Source of the DNA: an uncultured Caulobacteraceae bacterium
GTDB lineage: Bacteria; Pseudomonadota; Alphaproteobacteria; Caulobacterales; Caulobacteraceae
DNA: 37,032 bases
Assembly: GCA_903872075.1 (NCBI GenBank)
Contig: CAIQJF010000079.1
Location: 1-37,032, forward strand
Direction: 5' to 3'
The first letter of the stretch is position 1; each line of letters begins with the position of its first letter. The position numbers and the translations under genes were made by a program. The notes under the pieces were generated by a model. The model saw only the letters and a program-made list of their open reading frames with translations. It was not told the origin of the DNA and made no database searches. Positions 7,895 through 18,292 of the stretch are shown here, in pieces.

Positions 7895-8353
7895 TTAGGT
7901 GGCCGGGGTCAGATCTTCCGAGATCAGACCGATCTTGTAGTAGCCATCGCGCTGCAGCTGGTTGATCACGTCCATGAACTGGCGATAGCGCACGTGACGG
8001 TCGGCACGGATGAAAATCCGCTCATTGAGCGGGTTCGGCACGCTGAGCGACAGCGGCAGGTCGGTCTTCAACGCATCCATCGAGGAGGTCTTCATGGAGG
8101 ACTTGCCCATGGAGACGAAAATCTGGCCGCTGTCGGTGATGGAGATGAAGGTCGGCGGCTTGTCCTTGGAGTCCGACTTCGGCGGCTTGGCCGGCGGCAG
8201 GTCGATCTTGATCGAAACCGTGGCGAGGGGCGCGACCACCATGAAGATGATGAGCAGCACGAGCATGACGTCCACGAAGGGGGTCACGTTCATGTCGCTG
8301 TTCTGGCCGAGGTCGAACTTGCTTCCGCCGCCGCTGCTGATCTTCGCCGCCAT
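7895..8353 (-). CDS. exbD: ExbD-family biopolymer transport protein
   Basis: ExbD is an inner-membrane component of the ExbB-ExbD motor that powers TonB or related envelope machines by proton flow. The 152-residue product has a short cytoplasmic N-terminus, one membrane helix with the invariant proton-carrying Asp28 ([18 protein letters not shown]), and a periplasmic domain (about 50-152) with the usual [15 protein letters not shown] motif. Length is normal. The start at 8353 has a CAGGAG Shine-Dalgarno 7 nt upstream; longer in-frame extensions overlap the divergent WD40 gene and are rejected. There is no exbB or tonB next to it, so this is an orphan copy or a detached member of a tonB-exbB-exbD-exbD set. 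It could equally be a TolR-like protein. Confidence 0.9.
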   Translation of the reverse strand: MAAKISSGGGSKFDLGQNSDMNVTPFVDVMLVLLIIFMVVAPLATVSIKIDLPPAKPPKSDSKDKPPTFISITDSGQIFVSMGKSSMKTSSMDALKTDLPLSLSVPNPLNERIFIRADRHVRYRQFMDVINQLQRDGYYKIGLISEDLTPAT

Positions 8354-8498
8354 GGCGCACTCCTGATAACGGGCCCGCTTGAGCGACCCCTTCCGCGTTT
8401 CGCCTTCCCCATCGCGCGGATGATCGCGGTTGTAAAGCCCGGGAATGCGTTCGCGGACGCCTCGCCAAGACGGCGCCTTTTCGGCTATGCCCGGCGCC

Positions 8499-9470
8499 AT
8501 GAATTTCGCCTTTGACGCCTTCGTTACGGAAATCGTCGCCGACGGGGATCGCGCGGCCTTCGCCCTCGGCGAGGGAATCATCGCCTGGGACGATGGCGCG
8601 CGCATCGAGGCGCACGACGGAGCCATCCTGTGCGCCGTGGGGCATCCCTCGGGCGCGGGGGTCATTACCGGCGGCGACGACGGCCGTCTGGTCTGGTCCC
8701 GCGACGGCGAGGTCACCGTGCTGGCGGAGATTCCCCGGCGTTGGATCGACGCTGTCGCCGCCTCGCCCGCCTCCGGGTTGATCGCCTTCTCGGCCGGGCG
8801 GGAGGCGCGCGTGCTTGACAGCAAGGACGCCAGCTTCCTGCGCGTGTTCCCGCATGAGGCATCGGTGGCGGGGCTCGCCTTCGACCCGAAAGGCCGGCGC
8901 CTGGCGACCGCCACCTATGGCGGCGCGGCGCTGTGGTACGCCCGCATCGCCGAACAAAAGCCCGTCATGCTGCGCTGGGCTGGATCTCACGTGGGTCTGG
9001 TGTTCAGCCCTGACGGCCGGTTCCTGATCTCCTCGATGCAGGAGGCCGCGTTGCACGGCTGGCGAATCGCCGACGCCAAGGACATGCGCATGGGTGGATA
9101 TCCCGCCAAGGTCCGCAGCCTGAGGTTCGTTGGCGACACCTGGCTGGCCACGTCGGGCGCCAATGGCGCTGTGCTCTGGCCCTTCGTCGGCGCCAACGGC
9201 CCCATGGGCAAGCAGGCCATGGAAATCGGCTGGGATCAGTCGGCTCTTGTCACCTGCGTGGCGGCCGACCCTGGCGGCGACCATGTCGTCGTCGGACTGG
9301 ACGACGGACGCGTGTGGGCCTGTCACCTGGCCTCGGAGCGGCGTGTCACCCTGCGGGCCGGCCTTGAGAAGACCGCGCCGATCAGCGCGCTCGCCGTCCT
9401 GTCGGGCAGCCGCGTCGCCTGGGGAGACGAGACCGGCGGAGCCGGAATTCTCGATCTCGATCCCGCCTGA
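8499..9470 (+). CDS. WD40-repeat beta-propeller protein
   Basis: This 323-residue protein is built almost wholly of WD40-like units: each of about 40 residues ends near a WS/WD-type dipeptide or its relative ([42 protein letters not shown]). That suggests a single propeller acting as a protein-binding platform. There is no signal peptide or catalytic domain. The ATG at 8499 is preferred because the first blade starts directly (MNFAFDAFV); an ATG at 8487 would add four residues. It is divergent from exbD with about 145 nt between. The partner is unknown. Confidence 0.85.
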   Translation: MNFAFDAFVTEIVADGDRAAFALGEGIIAWDDGARIEAHDGAILCAVGHPSGAGVITGGDDGRLVWSRDGEVTVLAEIPRRWIDAVAASPASGLIAFSAGREARVLDSKDASFLRVFPHEASVAGLAFDPKGRRLATATYGGAALWYARIAEQKPVMLRWAGSHVGLVFSPDGRFLISSMQEAALHGWRIADAKDMRMGGYPAKVRSLRFVGDTWLATSGANGAVLWPFVGANGPMGKQAMEIGWDQSALVTCVAADPGGDHVVVGLDDGRVWACHLASERRVTLRAGLEKTAPISALAVLSGSRVAWGDETGGAGILDLDPA

Positions 9471-9472
9471 GC

Positions 9473-10237
9473 TCAGTAGTTGGGCGCCTTGACCGTCCCA
9501 CCGTCCACCCGAACGTTCACATTCGTCGTCCAACTTGAGGCGGGACTGGACAGGAACACGACCGTGCGGGCGATCTCCTCGGCGGTTCCCAGACGGCCGA
9601 AATCGCTCATGGCGATGGCGTTCCTGTAGAGATCCGAATTCTGCTCGCGCTGGCGGTCCCACCCGCCGCCGGGAAAGATGATGGCGCTCGGCGAGACATT
9701 GTTCACGCGCACGCCCCGCTTGGCGTACCGCAGGGCGAGCTGAGCCGCATAGTTCACCAGCCCGGCCTTGAAGACCGCATAGGCTTCCGAGGTCCGCGGC
9801 AGGTTCACCATGACATTGGCTTCGGAGTTGATGATGGTGATCGCCGCAGCGTCGCTCTGGAAGAGCTGCGGCAGGGCCAGTTCCACAAGCCGCACGTGCT
9901 GCAACAGGTCGCCCTGCAGTCCGGTGATCCAGCGCTCCTCGCCCTGACCCGTCGACTGGATGCCGACATTGCTGACCAGAATATCGAGCCCGCCGAGCCA
10001 CGCGACGGCGTCGGCGAACCAGGCCTTCACACCTTCCGGGTCGGTGACATCCACGGCGCGCGTCCGTAGGGCGGCCGGGTCGGAAACCGCCTCCCGCAAG
10101 GCGGCGAAACCCGCTTCGCCTCTGGCGCAGGTCGCGACCCGCGCCCCCTCAGCGATCAGGCACTCCACGATGGCCCGGCCGATTCCGCGCGAGCCGCCGG
10201 TGACAATCGCCCGCTTACCCTTGAGCCCCAGATCCAT
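9473..10237 (-). CDS. Short-chain dehydrogenase/reductase (SDR)
   Basis: This 254-residue classical SDR is expected to be an NAD(P)-dependent oxidoreductase. It has the Rossmann dinucleotide motif TGGSRGIG (13-20), the NNVG-type motif (VSNVG), a catalytic Ser in INSEAN, the catalytic Tyr153-x3-Lys157 (YAVFK) and a C-terminal VDGGTV. The ARG at the end of beta-2 (TCARGE) leans to NADP. The substrate is unknown; the ISD/acyl-type loop (IIFPGGGWD) is not diagnostic. The start at 10237 directly precedes the first strand. The end is 2 nt from the convergent WD40 stop. Confidence 0.92.
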   Translation of the reverse strand: MDLGLKGKRAIVTGGSRGIGRAIVECLIAEGARVATCARGEAGFAALREAVSDPAALRTRAVDVTDPEGVKAWFADAVAWLGGLDILVSNVGIQSTGQGEERWITGLQGDLLQHVRLVELALPQLFQSDAAAITIINSEANVMVNLPRTSEAYAVFKAGLVNYAAQLALRYAKRGVRVNNVSPSAIIFPGGGWDRQREQNSDLYRNAIAMSDFGRLGTAEEIARTVVFLSSPASSWTTNVNVRVDGGTVKAPNY

Positions 10238-10326
10238 GGGTTCCTCGCCCTTTTTCATTTCTTGCACGGCGCACGCTCGCGCACGGCCATGAGGCCGAAC
10301 GTTATCCCAGCCGGCCGCAGCCGGGG

Positions 10327-10488
10327 CTAGGACTCTTTGTGCTTTTCCAGGCTGTCGGCCTTGCGTCGCCAGCGCCGCGCGCGGGCGAGCGTGTCGACAA
10401 TCATCCAGGCGAATCCCACGGCGCTCGCGCCATAGGCCGGCCAGATGAAGGCGGCGTATTTGCCGACCGAGAGGGCGTGATCGATCAT
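10327..10488 (-). CDS. ccmD: Heme exporter accessory protein CcmD
   Basis: CcmD is a tiny membrane protein that helps release holo-CcmE from the CcmABC complex. The 53-residue product has one membrane helix (about 10-35, YAAFIWPAYGASAVGFAWMIVDT) followed by a basic cytoplasmic tail, the standard CcmD design. Its ATG overlaps the ccmC stop in an ATGA arrangement, which implies translational coupling. Length and position make the call firm despite low sequence conservation. Confidence 0.9.
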   Translation of the reverse strand: MIDHALSVGKYAAFIWPAYGASAVGFAWMIVDTLARARRWRRKADSLEKHKES

Positions 10489-11207
10489 GCCAGGGCCGCC
10501 CGCAGGGCCAGGGATGTCGCCCTCCGGCGCCAGACCTCCGCCCGGATTCGCGCCAGCCAGAGCGCCCCGAAGGCGAGGCTGTAGCCCGCGCCCGTCAAAA
10601 GCAGCGGGGTCAGATAGACCGGCGCCAGGGCCGAACCGCCGGCGCGCATCACCGATTCGCCCTGATGCAGGGTGTTCCACCACTCCACCGAATATTTGAT
10701 GATCGGCAGGTTGATCAGACCCACGAGAGCGAGAATCTCCGCGGCGCGCGCGCCCTTGGCCTCATCGTCGATGCTCGCCCGCAGGGCCATGTAGCCGAGG
10801 AAAAGAAGGAACAGCACGAGCACCGACACCAGCCGCGCGTCGCCCCACACCCACCATGCGCCCCACATCGGACGGCCCCACAACATGCCGGTGACCAGCG
10901 CGATACCGGTAAAGATCGCCCCCAGAGGGGCCACGGCGCGGGCCGCGGCGTCGGCTAGGGCGTGGCGAAACACCAGAGAAAAGAAACTCGCTCCGCCAAG
11001 GCAGGCATAGGCCATCATCGACACCCAGGCGGCGGGCACATGGATGAACATGATCTTGACCGTTTCGCCCTGCTGATAGTCGGGCGGGGCGTTGAGCCCG
11101 AGCCACAGGCCGTAACCGACCAGGCCCGCGCCCAGAACCCCGAGGATCGGCGCGGCCCAGCGCGAAAACGCCATGAACCGGGCCGGATTGGCGAGGGCTG
11201 CAAACAT
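10485..11207 (-). CDS. ccmC: Heme ABC exporter permease CcmC
   Basis: CcmC handles heme and loads it onto CcmE in cytochrome c maturation system I. The 240-residue product has six membrane helices and the tryptophan-rich WWD motif (MLWGRPMWGAWWVWGDARL) between them. The two conserved heme-ligand His positions are also seen (FIHVPAAWVS and WWNTLHQGESV). Length is normal. It starts with ATG at 11207 after TTAGGAGT. A 66-nt gap separates it from ccmB, while ccmD overlaps its end. Confidence 0.97.
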   Translation of the reverse strand: MFAALANPARFMAFSRWAAPILGVLGAGLVGYGLWLGLNAPPDYQQGETVKIMFIHVPAAWVSMMAYACLGGASFFSLVFRHALADAAARAVAPLGAIFTGIALVTGMLWGRPMWGAWWVWGDARLVSVLVLFLLFLGYMALRASIDDEAKGARAAEILALVGLINLPIIKYSVEWWNTLHQGESVMRAGGSALAPVYLTPLLLTGAGYSLAFGALWLARIRAEVWRRRATSLALRAALA

Positions 11208-11273
11208 GTCTGACTCCTAAAGTCTCGCCCGCGGACGGGCAAGCTTCAGCGCGTCCTTAAGGGGAGACCCCGC

Positions 11274-11939
11274 TCAGGATTGGGCGTTCCGGCAGGCGCC
11301 GGCCATGGCGAAGGGCGTCAGGGCCACGCAGCCGAGAGCGTAGGCGGCCAACAGGCTGAGCGCTCCGACCCAGGGCAGGCCTTCGTTGAAATTGGCGATG
11401 GCCGCGCCGCCGAAGATCACCGGAGGCGTCAGCAGAGGAAGCACAACGACAGCGATGAGCACGCCGCCACGACGGCTGGCCAGGGCGAGCGCTGCGCCGG
11501 TCCCACCGAGGAAGGCGAACGCGAGCCCGCCGAGCGCGGCGGCCGCGAAGATCATCGGCGCCACGGTCATCCTGGCCCCGAGCCCGATCGCCACGACCGG
11601 CGCCGCGAGCGCCAGGGGCGCCCCGCTGACCGTCCATTGGGCGAAGCACTTGATGGCCGAGACGATCTCCAGCGGAAGCGGACCGAGAGCCAGCAGATCC
11701 AGGGCGCCGTCCTCGAAGTCCCGCTCGAACATGCGGTCCAGCGACAGCAGACTGGCCAGCGACAGCACGACCCAGGTCACACCGCTGGAGACGCCCGCCA
11801 GGCGCGCAGGCGTCGGCCCCAGCGAGAGCGGCAGCATGACGGCGGCGGCCACGAAGAAGCCCACCGCCAGCAGGGCGCCGCCGCCCCGGGCCCAGGCCAG
11901 GGACAGCTCGCGACGCAGCAGAACCATGACGACGCTCAC
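11274..11939 (-). CDS. ccmB: Heme ABC exporter permease CcmB
   Basis: CcmB is the second membrane subunit of the CcmABC complex that drives release of holo-CcmE. The 221-residue product has six hydrophobic segments and the family motifs [13 protein letters not shown] and [11 protein letters not shown]. The GTG at 11937-11939 overlaps the ccmA stop as GTGA and gives exactly the usual family length; an ATG 12 nt downstream is an alternative. Coupling with ccmA is likely. Confidence 0.95.
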   Translation of the reverse strand: MSVVMVLLRRELSLAWARGGGALLAVGFFVAAAVMLPLSLGPTPARLAGVSSGVTWVVLSLASLLSLDRMFERDFEDGALDLLALGPLPLEIVSAIKCFAQWTVSGAPLALAAPVVAIGLGARMTVAPMIFAAAALGGLAFAFLGGTGAALALASRRGGVLIAVVVLPLLTPPVIFGGAAIANFNEGLPWVGALSLLAAYALGCVALTPFAMAGACRNAQS

Positions 11940-12580
11940 GGGCCGACCGCCTCCGCGCCGGAGGGCGCCGCGCCGACCCGCGCCGTCCGGACGGGGATCG
12001 GCAGGGGGTCGTGCACCGCCGCCAGAATGATGCCGCCGCCGGCGACGTGCTCGGCCATGAGCGTCCCGAACAGAGCCCGGCTGGCCGTATCGAGCGGGGC
12101 CAGCGGCTCGTCGAGCAACCACAAGGGCCGGGGACTCGCAATCAGTCGGGCCAGCGCCAGACGCCGCCGTTGGCCGGCCGAGAGAACGCGCACCTCGAGA
12201 TCCAGCAGGCGGGTCAGCCCCAGACGCTCGGCCGCGGCCAAGGCCAAGGCGGCCGTTCCGCCGGTCCAGCGGGCCTGGAAAATCAGTTCGTCGCGGGCGC
12301 TGCGGCCCGTCTTCAGACCGTCCTGGTGACCCAGCATATGACAGCCCAGGCGCCGCGCGTCGTCCGCGGGCACGGCTTGGTCCTTGTCTTCAAACAGGAT
12401 CCGTCCTTCGGCCGGCCTGATGAAACCGGCCACCGCCCGCAGCAGGCTGGTCTTGCCGGCGCCATTGGAGCCGACGAGCGCGACGGCCTCGCCGGCCTGA
12501 GCCCGGAGGTCCAGTTGACGGAACAGAATCCGCTCCCCGCGCTGCAGAGCGAGGCCTTCGATTTTCAGGGTTTCGATCAT
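11936..12580 (-). CDS. ccmA: Heme ABC exporter ATP-binding protein CcmA
   Basis: CcmA is the ATPase of the CcmABC complex. The 214-residue product has a Walker [12 protein letters not shown], the signature [14 protein letters not shown], Walker [14 protein letters not shown] and the H-loop AAVHD. Length is normal. The ATG at 12580 is preceded by GAGG. It heads the ccmA-B-C-D operon, divergent from acnA across 178 nt. The remaining ccm genes (ccmE-ccmI) are not in the window. Confidence 0.97.
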   Translation of the reverse strand: MIETLKIEGLALQRGERILFRQLDLRAQAGEAVALVGSNGAGKTSLLRAVAGFIRPAEGRILFEDKDQAVPADDARRLGCHMLGHQDGLKTGRSARDELIFQARWTGGTAALALAAAERLGLTRLLDLEVRVLSAGQRRRLALARLIASPRPLWLLDEPLAPLDTASRALFGTLMAEHVAGGGIILAAVHDPLPIPVRTARVGAAPSGAEAVGP

Positions 12581-12610
12581 CGCGCCTCGACCGGATGGCG
12601 CCAGACGCCG

Positions 12611-12643
12611 TGGACGCGCCCCCGCGCCGGGTCTATGAGACCC
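12611..12643 (+). promoter_or_regulatory. Candidate acnA promoter with overlapping GGTCT dyad
   Basis: TGGACG (12611-12616) and TATGAG (12634-12639) are 17 nt apart. A perfect dyad GGGTCT-ATG-AGACCC (12629-12643) covers the -10 element. Such an overlap is what a repressor site would look like. The promoter call is weak because both boxes differ from consensus. Confidence 0.35.
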
Positions 12644-12758
12644 TTGGCCGCACGGGGACGACGCTGCACGGGCCGGGCGCTGTGTGCCCGCTCCGATCTG
12701 CGCGCGATCCTCCGAACCGATTTTCGGACGGCCTTGAACAGAGAAGGAATCCCCCGAC

Positions 12759-15452
<2,694 letters not shown>

Positions 15453-15507
15453 GCGCTCACGGCTTCGTGAACCGTCTGCCGGCCAAAGTCCGATTAACTG
15501 CGGCGCA

Positions 15508-16269
15508 ATGAAAGCGCTGGAGCGTGTGGCAACGGTCGTGGCGCTCGGGTTGGTGGCGGGTGTCCTATGGGCGCCGCACCCGGCTCGGGCCAAGGCCCCG
15601 GTGGTGGTGGAACTGTTCACCGCCCAAGGCTGCGCGCCCTGCGCCCAGGCCAACGTCCAGGCGGCCAAGATCGCCGACCGCCCGGGCGTGATCGTTCTGA
15701 CCTGGTCGGTGGAATACTGGGACTATCTGGGCTGGAAGGACACCTTTGCCCAGCCGGCGTTCACGGTGCGTCAGAAGGCCTACGCCCGCCGGCTGGGTCC
15801 GCGCGACGTCTACACGCCGCAGGTGGTCGTGAACGGATCCGCTCAGGCCTCAGGCGATGACAGCGCCACCGTCACCGCCCTTCTCCGCAAGGCCGAGGCC
15901 GTCAAGCGGCGTCCGCTGAAGATCCGGATGCAGGCCGGCGGCCGCATCGGTGTCGGCAGCGGCTCGGTCGGCCGCGGACCCGCGGACGTCTGGCTTGTTC
16001 GATTCGACCCCCGTCAGCAGGACGTCAGCGTCACCGCTGGCGACAACCGCGGCGTGACGATGGTTGAGCGGAACGTCGTGCGGCAGATTGTGCGCCTGGG
16101 CGCGTGGACCGGCCACGCAACCACCTATCGGGCGCCACCCGCCAGCGAGTCTGGACTGGCCAGCGCGGTCATCGTCCAGAGCGGACACGGCGGGCGGGTG
16201 ATCGGCGCGATGGAATCCGTTCCTCGGAAACCCAAGGCCGTGTCGCAAAAGGGAATGTCAGGGAGGTAG
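15508..16269 (+). CDS. DUF1223 thioredoxin-like exported protein
   Basis: This 253-residue protein has a signal peptide (1-28, ending PARA) followed by a DUF1223 domain, a thioredoxin-fold family of unknown role. VVVELFTAQGCAPCAQAN carries a CxxC (Cys42, Cys45), and the family-typical VEYWDYLGWKDTFA and YTPQVVVNG follow. The C-terminal part is beta-rich. A periplasmic thiol-redox function is plausible but not shown for the family. It follows acnA closely and may be co-transcribed with it; no Shine-Dalgarno is evident before the ATG. An imperfect hairpin lies just after the stop. Confidence 0.92.
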   Translation: MKALERVATVVALGLVAGVLWAPHPARAKAPVVVELFTAQGCAPCAQANVQAAKIADRPGVIVLTWSVEYWDYLGWKDTFAQPAFTVRQKAYARRLGPRDVYTPQVVVNGSAQASGDDSATVTALLRKAEAVKRRPLKIRMQAGGRIGVGSGSVGRGPADVWLVRFDPRQQDVSVTAGDNRGVTMVERNVVRQIVRLGAWTGHATTYRAPPASESGLASAVIVQSGHGGRVIGAMESVPRKPKAVSQKGMSGR

Positions 16270-16589
16270 ACTCCCCGCGGAGGGAGGGGCCAACCGCGGG
16301 GAGCCGCCTCGCCTAGCAAGGCATCGGCGATCAGGCATCCAACCCAGAGGGCTGGGGGGGCTGTTCAGAATCTGGATCGGAAACCGATCAGCCGATGTGT
16401 GAGTTAGAACCGGCTAAACCGGCGCGCCGTAGACGGAAAAAAGGTCATTTGCGGGCTCCGGTCGGCGCAAATGGCGGTTGTGGGCTGATCTGAGGCGATC
16501 GCGGCGGAAAACCGCTTTGCCGTCATTTGTCGCCGAACCGGGTCGATTGGGGCTTCGGTTTTCGAATCTTCCGATCTAGGCTCGCGCCG
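16270..16589. other. Intergenic region with hairpin and CATTTG repeats
   Basis: This 320-bp stretch has no credible gene. A 10-bp perfect stem (16271-16280 with 16294-16303) directly follows the DUF1223 stop but has no U-run, so termination there is uncertain. An 8-bp inverted repeat CATTTGCG/CGCAAATG (16446-16453, 16466-16473) and a further GTCATTTG (16522-16529) lie upstream of the DUF2794 gene and could be regulatory. Nothing else stands out. Confidence 0.6.
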
Positions 16590-16934
16590 ATGGCGATGGA
16601 AACCGCTCCGCACACCCCGCAAACACCCCCGTCGCCGATCGTCTATTTCGATCGGCGGGAACTCAATCAACTTCTCGGCCTCTATGGCCGCATGGTCTCG
16701 GCCGGCCACTGGCGGGATTATGGGATCGACGGCTTGAAGGATGCGGCGGTGTTCTCGGTGTTTCGCCGCAGTTCGGAATTTCCGCTCTACCGAATCGAGA
16801 AGCGACCTGCCCTGGCCCGCCGCCAGGGGGCCTGGTCGATCCTCGCGCATGGCGGCCTGGTGCTCAAGCGCGGTCACGACCTGGAGCAGTTGCTGAAGTT
16901 CTTCGACCGGTCGCGCTTCGCGGTGGTGGACTAG
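16590..16934 (+). CDS. DUF2794 family protein
   Basis: This 114-residue protein matches DUF2794, a small alphaproteobacterial family of unknown function. It shows IVYFDRRELNQLLGLYGRMVSAGHWRDYGIDGLKDAAVFSVFRR (given here as the conserved span, residues about 16-60) in outline, then PLYRIEKRPALARRQGAW and the GGLVLKRGHDLEQLLK end. It is probably cytoplasmic, with no signal peptide or membrane segment. The ATG at 16590 is chosen because upstream codons are non-conserved; an ATG at 16596 is an alternative. It is a monocistronic plus-strand gene facing the YccA-like gene. Confidence 0.88.
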   Translation: MAMETAPHTPQTPPSPIVYFDRRELNQLLGLYGRMVSAGHWRDYGIDGLKDAAVFSVFRRSSEFPLYRIEKRPALARRQGAWSILAHGGLVLKRGHDLEQLLKFFDRSRFAVVD

Positions 16935-17082
16935 GGCTTCTTTGCAAGCGGCGCATCGGATCGCCGCGCGCGGCGCCTCGCCGAAAACCCCATGTTTTGC
17001 CGGCCCGCACGCAAGGGCCTGATATTTTCGCGATATTTCATACAGTTATAACTATCTCGCAGCGCGGGCCGCGAGCGCCCTT

Positions 17083-17218
17083 TGGCAGCTTTTGGCAACA
17101 TCCTGGCAGCCGGATGGCCGCGTCCTGGCAGCGGACCGGCAGCGAGCGGGCCGCAGCTGGCAACCGCAATGGCAGCGTTTGGCCGCGGATTGGCAGCGGA
17201 TTGGCAACAAATGGCAGC
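17083..17218 (+). repeat. Array of 13 TGGCAGC-like heptamers at helical spacing
   Basis: Heptamers of the form TGGC(A/C)(G/A)C start at 17083, 17093, 17104, 17115, 17126, 17137, 17148, 17158, 17170, 17180, 17191, 17202 and 17212. Spacings are 10-12 bp with a mean of 10.75, close to one DNA turn. The units at 17137 and 17148 differ at the first base. The 3-5 bp between heptamers are not conserved. TGGCAGC mostly alternates with TGGCAAC or TGGCCGC, giving a two-turn unit of about 21.5 bp. Confidence 0.85.
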
Positions 17219-17281
17219 AGGTGACCTGCGGAGAGGGGATCGAGGCCAGCCCCTGCGCAGCCCGATTCACAATGAGAAAGA

Positions 17282-17318
17282 GCACGATGTAGATTGCATA
17301 TTGCAATTTCCATCGTGC
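17282..17318. repeat. Extended dyad (near-perfect 17-bp arms)
   Basis: Arms GCACGATG (17282-17289) and CATCGTGC (17311-17318) enclose 3-nt spacers and inner arms ATTGCA/TGCAAT around TAT. Counting an A-T and a G-T pair in the spacers, only one position is mismatched. The inner part is AT-rich. No U-run follows on either strand, so it is not a standard terminator. Confidence 0.75.
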
Positions 17319-17360
17319 CCCTGTCAAGGGGATCGAATTGGCGACACGGACCTGACCGCC

Positions 17361-17393
17361 AACAAAAAAGCCCCGGCGCGGGGCCGGGGCTTT
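17361..17393 (-). terminator. Intrinsic terminator of the YccA-like gene
   Basis: On the minus strand an 11-bp perfect stem (17383-17393 with 17367-17377, 5-nt loop) is followed by TTTTTTGTT. It lies about 30 nt after the stop of the minus-strand gene. Confidence 0.88.
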
Positions 17394-17419
17394 CCTGACG
17401 TTCAGTCTGCGTCCGTCGT

Positions 17420-18169
17420 TTAGCGGCGGCTGCCGCCCATGAAGTAGAGCAGGAAGCGGAACAGGTTGATGAAATCCAGATAGAGGCTGAGCGCCCCGTA
17501 GCTGGTGGCCACGCTCAGCGCGGCCTGATTCCCACCAAGCTCGTAGTAGGTCATCTTCAGACGCTGCGTGTCGTAGGCGATCAGGCCGGCGAAAATGCCC
17601 ACGCCCAGCAGGTTGATGATGAACACCAGCGCAGGCGAGTGGAAGAAGAAGGTGGCCAGCGAGGCGAGGATCAGGCCCCAGACGCCCATGATCAGGAAGC
17701 TGCCCATGCCCGTGAGATCGCGCTTGGTGGTGTAGCCCACCAGCGAAAGGCCCCCGAAAGCGCCGGCTGTGACCAGGAAGGTCTGGAAGATTCCGACGCC
17801 GCTGTAGAGCAGGAAGATCATGCCGAGCGAGGCGCCGATCAGCGAGACCACCGCCCAGTAGGTGAAGGCGGCGCTCTCGGCCGACTGCCGACGGGCGAAG
17901 CCCTGGAACAGCAGCACCCCGATGGGGGCGAAGGCGATGATCATGCCCAGCAGGGTGTAGCCGACATGGCCCGCGCCGTCGACGCGGAACAGCAGCGCCC
18001 GCGTGGGCTCGTACATGCCGGTGACCCAGGACAGGACCGCCGAGAGGACGAGGCCCAAAGCCACCTTGTTGTAGACGCCGAGCATGAAGGCCCGCAGGCC
18101 AACATCCACGGCCATGTCCGGGGCGGCCACCGATCCCGGTCTGGCGAAACCCCGATCAAAGTCGCTCAT
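17420..18169 (-). CDS. Bax inhibitor-1/YccA family membrane protein
   Basis: This 249-residue inner-membrane protein belongs to the BI-1/YccA (UPF0005) family. In E. coli, YccA interacts with FtsH and HflKC. It has seven hydrophobic segments, the family motif (LIAYDTQRLKMTYY) in the last third and the closing ALSLYLDFINLFRFLLYFMG. The N-terminal 20 residues are soluble. Length is normal. The gene has its own terminator and a plausible promoter, so it is probably monocistronic. Confidence 0.95.
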   Translation of the reverse strand: MSDFDRGFARPGSVAAPDMAVDVGLRAFMLGVYNKVALGLVLSAVLSWVTGMYEPTRALLFRVDGAGHVGYTLLGMIIAFAPIGVLLFQGFARRQSAESAAFTYWAVVSLIGASLGMIFLLYSGVGIFQTFLVTAGAFGGLSLVGYTTKRDLTGMGSFLIMGVWGLILASLATFFFHSPALVFIINLLGVGIFAGLIAYDTQRLKMTYYELGGNQAALSVATSYGALSLYLDFINLFRFLLYFMGGSRR

Positions 18170-18212
18170 GGAGTAAAACCCTCATGTGTTGCACGCCCAA
18201 AGCGGGCGCTTC

Positions 18213-18247
18213 GCCGATAATATCGGCCTCGGCGCGACGCCGTGCAA
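18213..18247 (-). promoter_or_regulatory. Candidate promoter and palindrome upstream of the YccA-like gene
   Basis: On the minus strand TTGCAC (18242-18247) and GATATT (18219-18224) are 17 nt apart. A palindrome GCCGAT-AAT-ATCGGC (18213-18227) covers the -10 box. The predicted start is about 40 nt upstream of the ATG. Confidence 0.4.
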
Positions 18248-18292
18248 GGCCGCCGTACATTAAGGCTTCTTCACCCTGTACAGCCGCCCCGG

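Larger units (their letters stand above)
16935..17366. other. Non-coding region holding a phased repeat array and a long dyad
   Basis: Between the DUF2794 stop and the YccA terminator there is no convincing gene. In order it holds a GC palindrome (16962-16975), an AT-rich patch with the palindrome AGTTATAACT (17044-17053), the heptamer array (17083-17218), an extended dyad (17282-17318) and a small hairpin (17318-17331). Open frames crossing the array have Trp/Gln- or Ala/Gly-rich repeats forced by the DNA repeat and no start signal. The repeat period is not a multiple of three, so it does not reflect a protein repeat. Confidence 0.7.

Noticed and set aside
8022..10001. A 659-codon minus-strand frame spanning exbD, the WD40 gene and the SDR gene
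   Set aside because: It crosses three well-supported genes out of frame and has no coherent domain.
16962..16975. 14-bp GC palindrome CGCCGCG-CGCGGCG as an operator
   Set aside because: Such CG-only palindromes are frequent by chance in DNA of this composition.
17083..17218. CRISPR array
   Set aside because: Repeats are 7 bp with 3-5 bp between them, far too short for CRISPR repeats and spacers, and no cas gene is near.
17282..17331. tRNA gene or attachment site
   Set aside because: No acceptor stem with matching T-loop sequence; the fold is a single long dyad and no integrase lies nearby.
17082..17423. Open frames through the heptamer array with Trp/Gln or Ala/Gly repeats
   Set aside because: The 10.75-bp period is not a multiple of three, so the protein repeats are irregular and forced by DNA; no ribosome binding site and no homology by eye.
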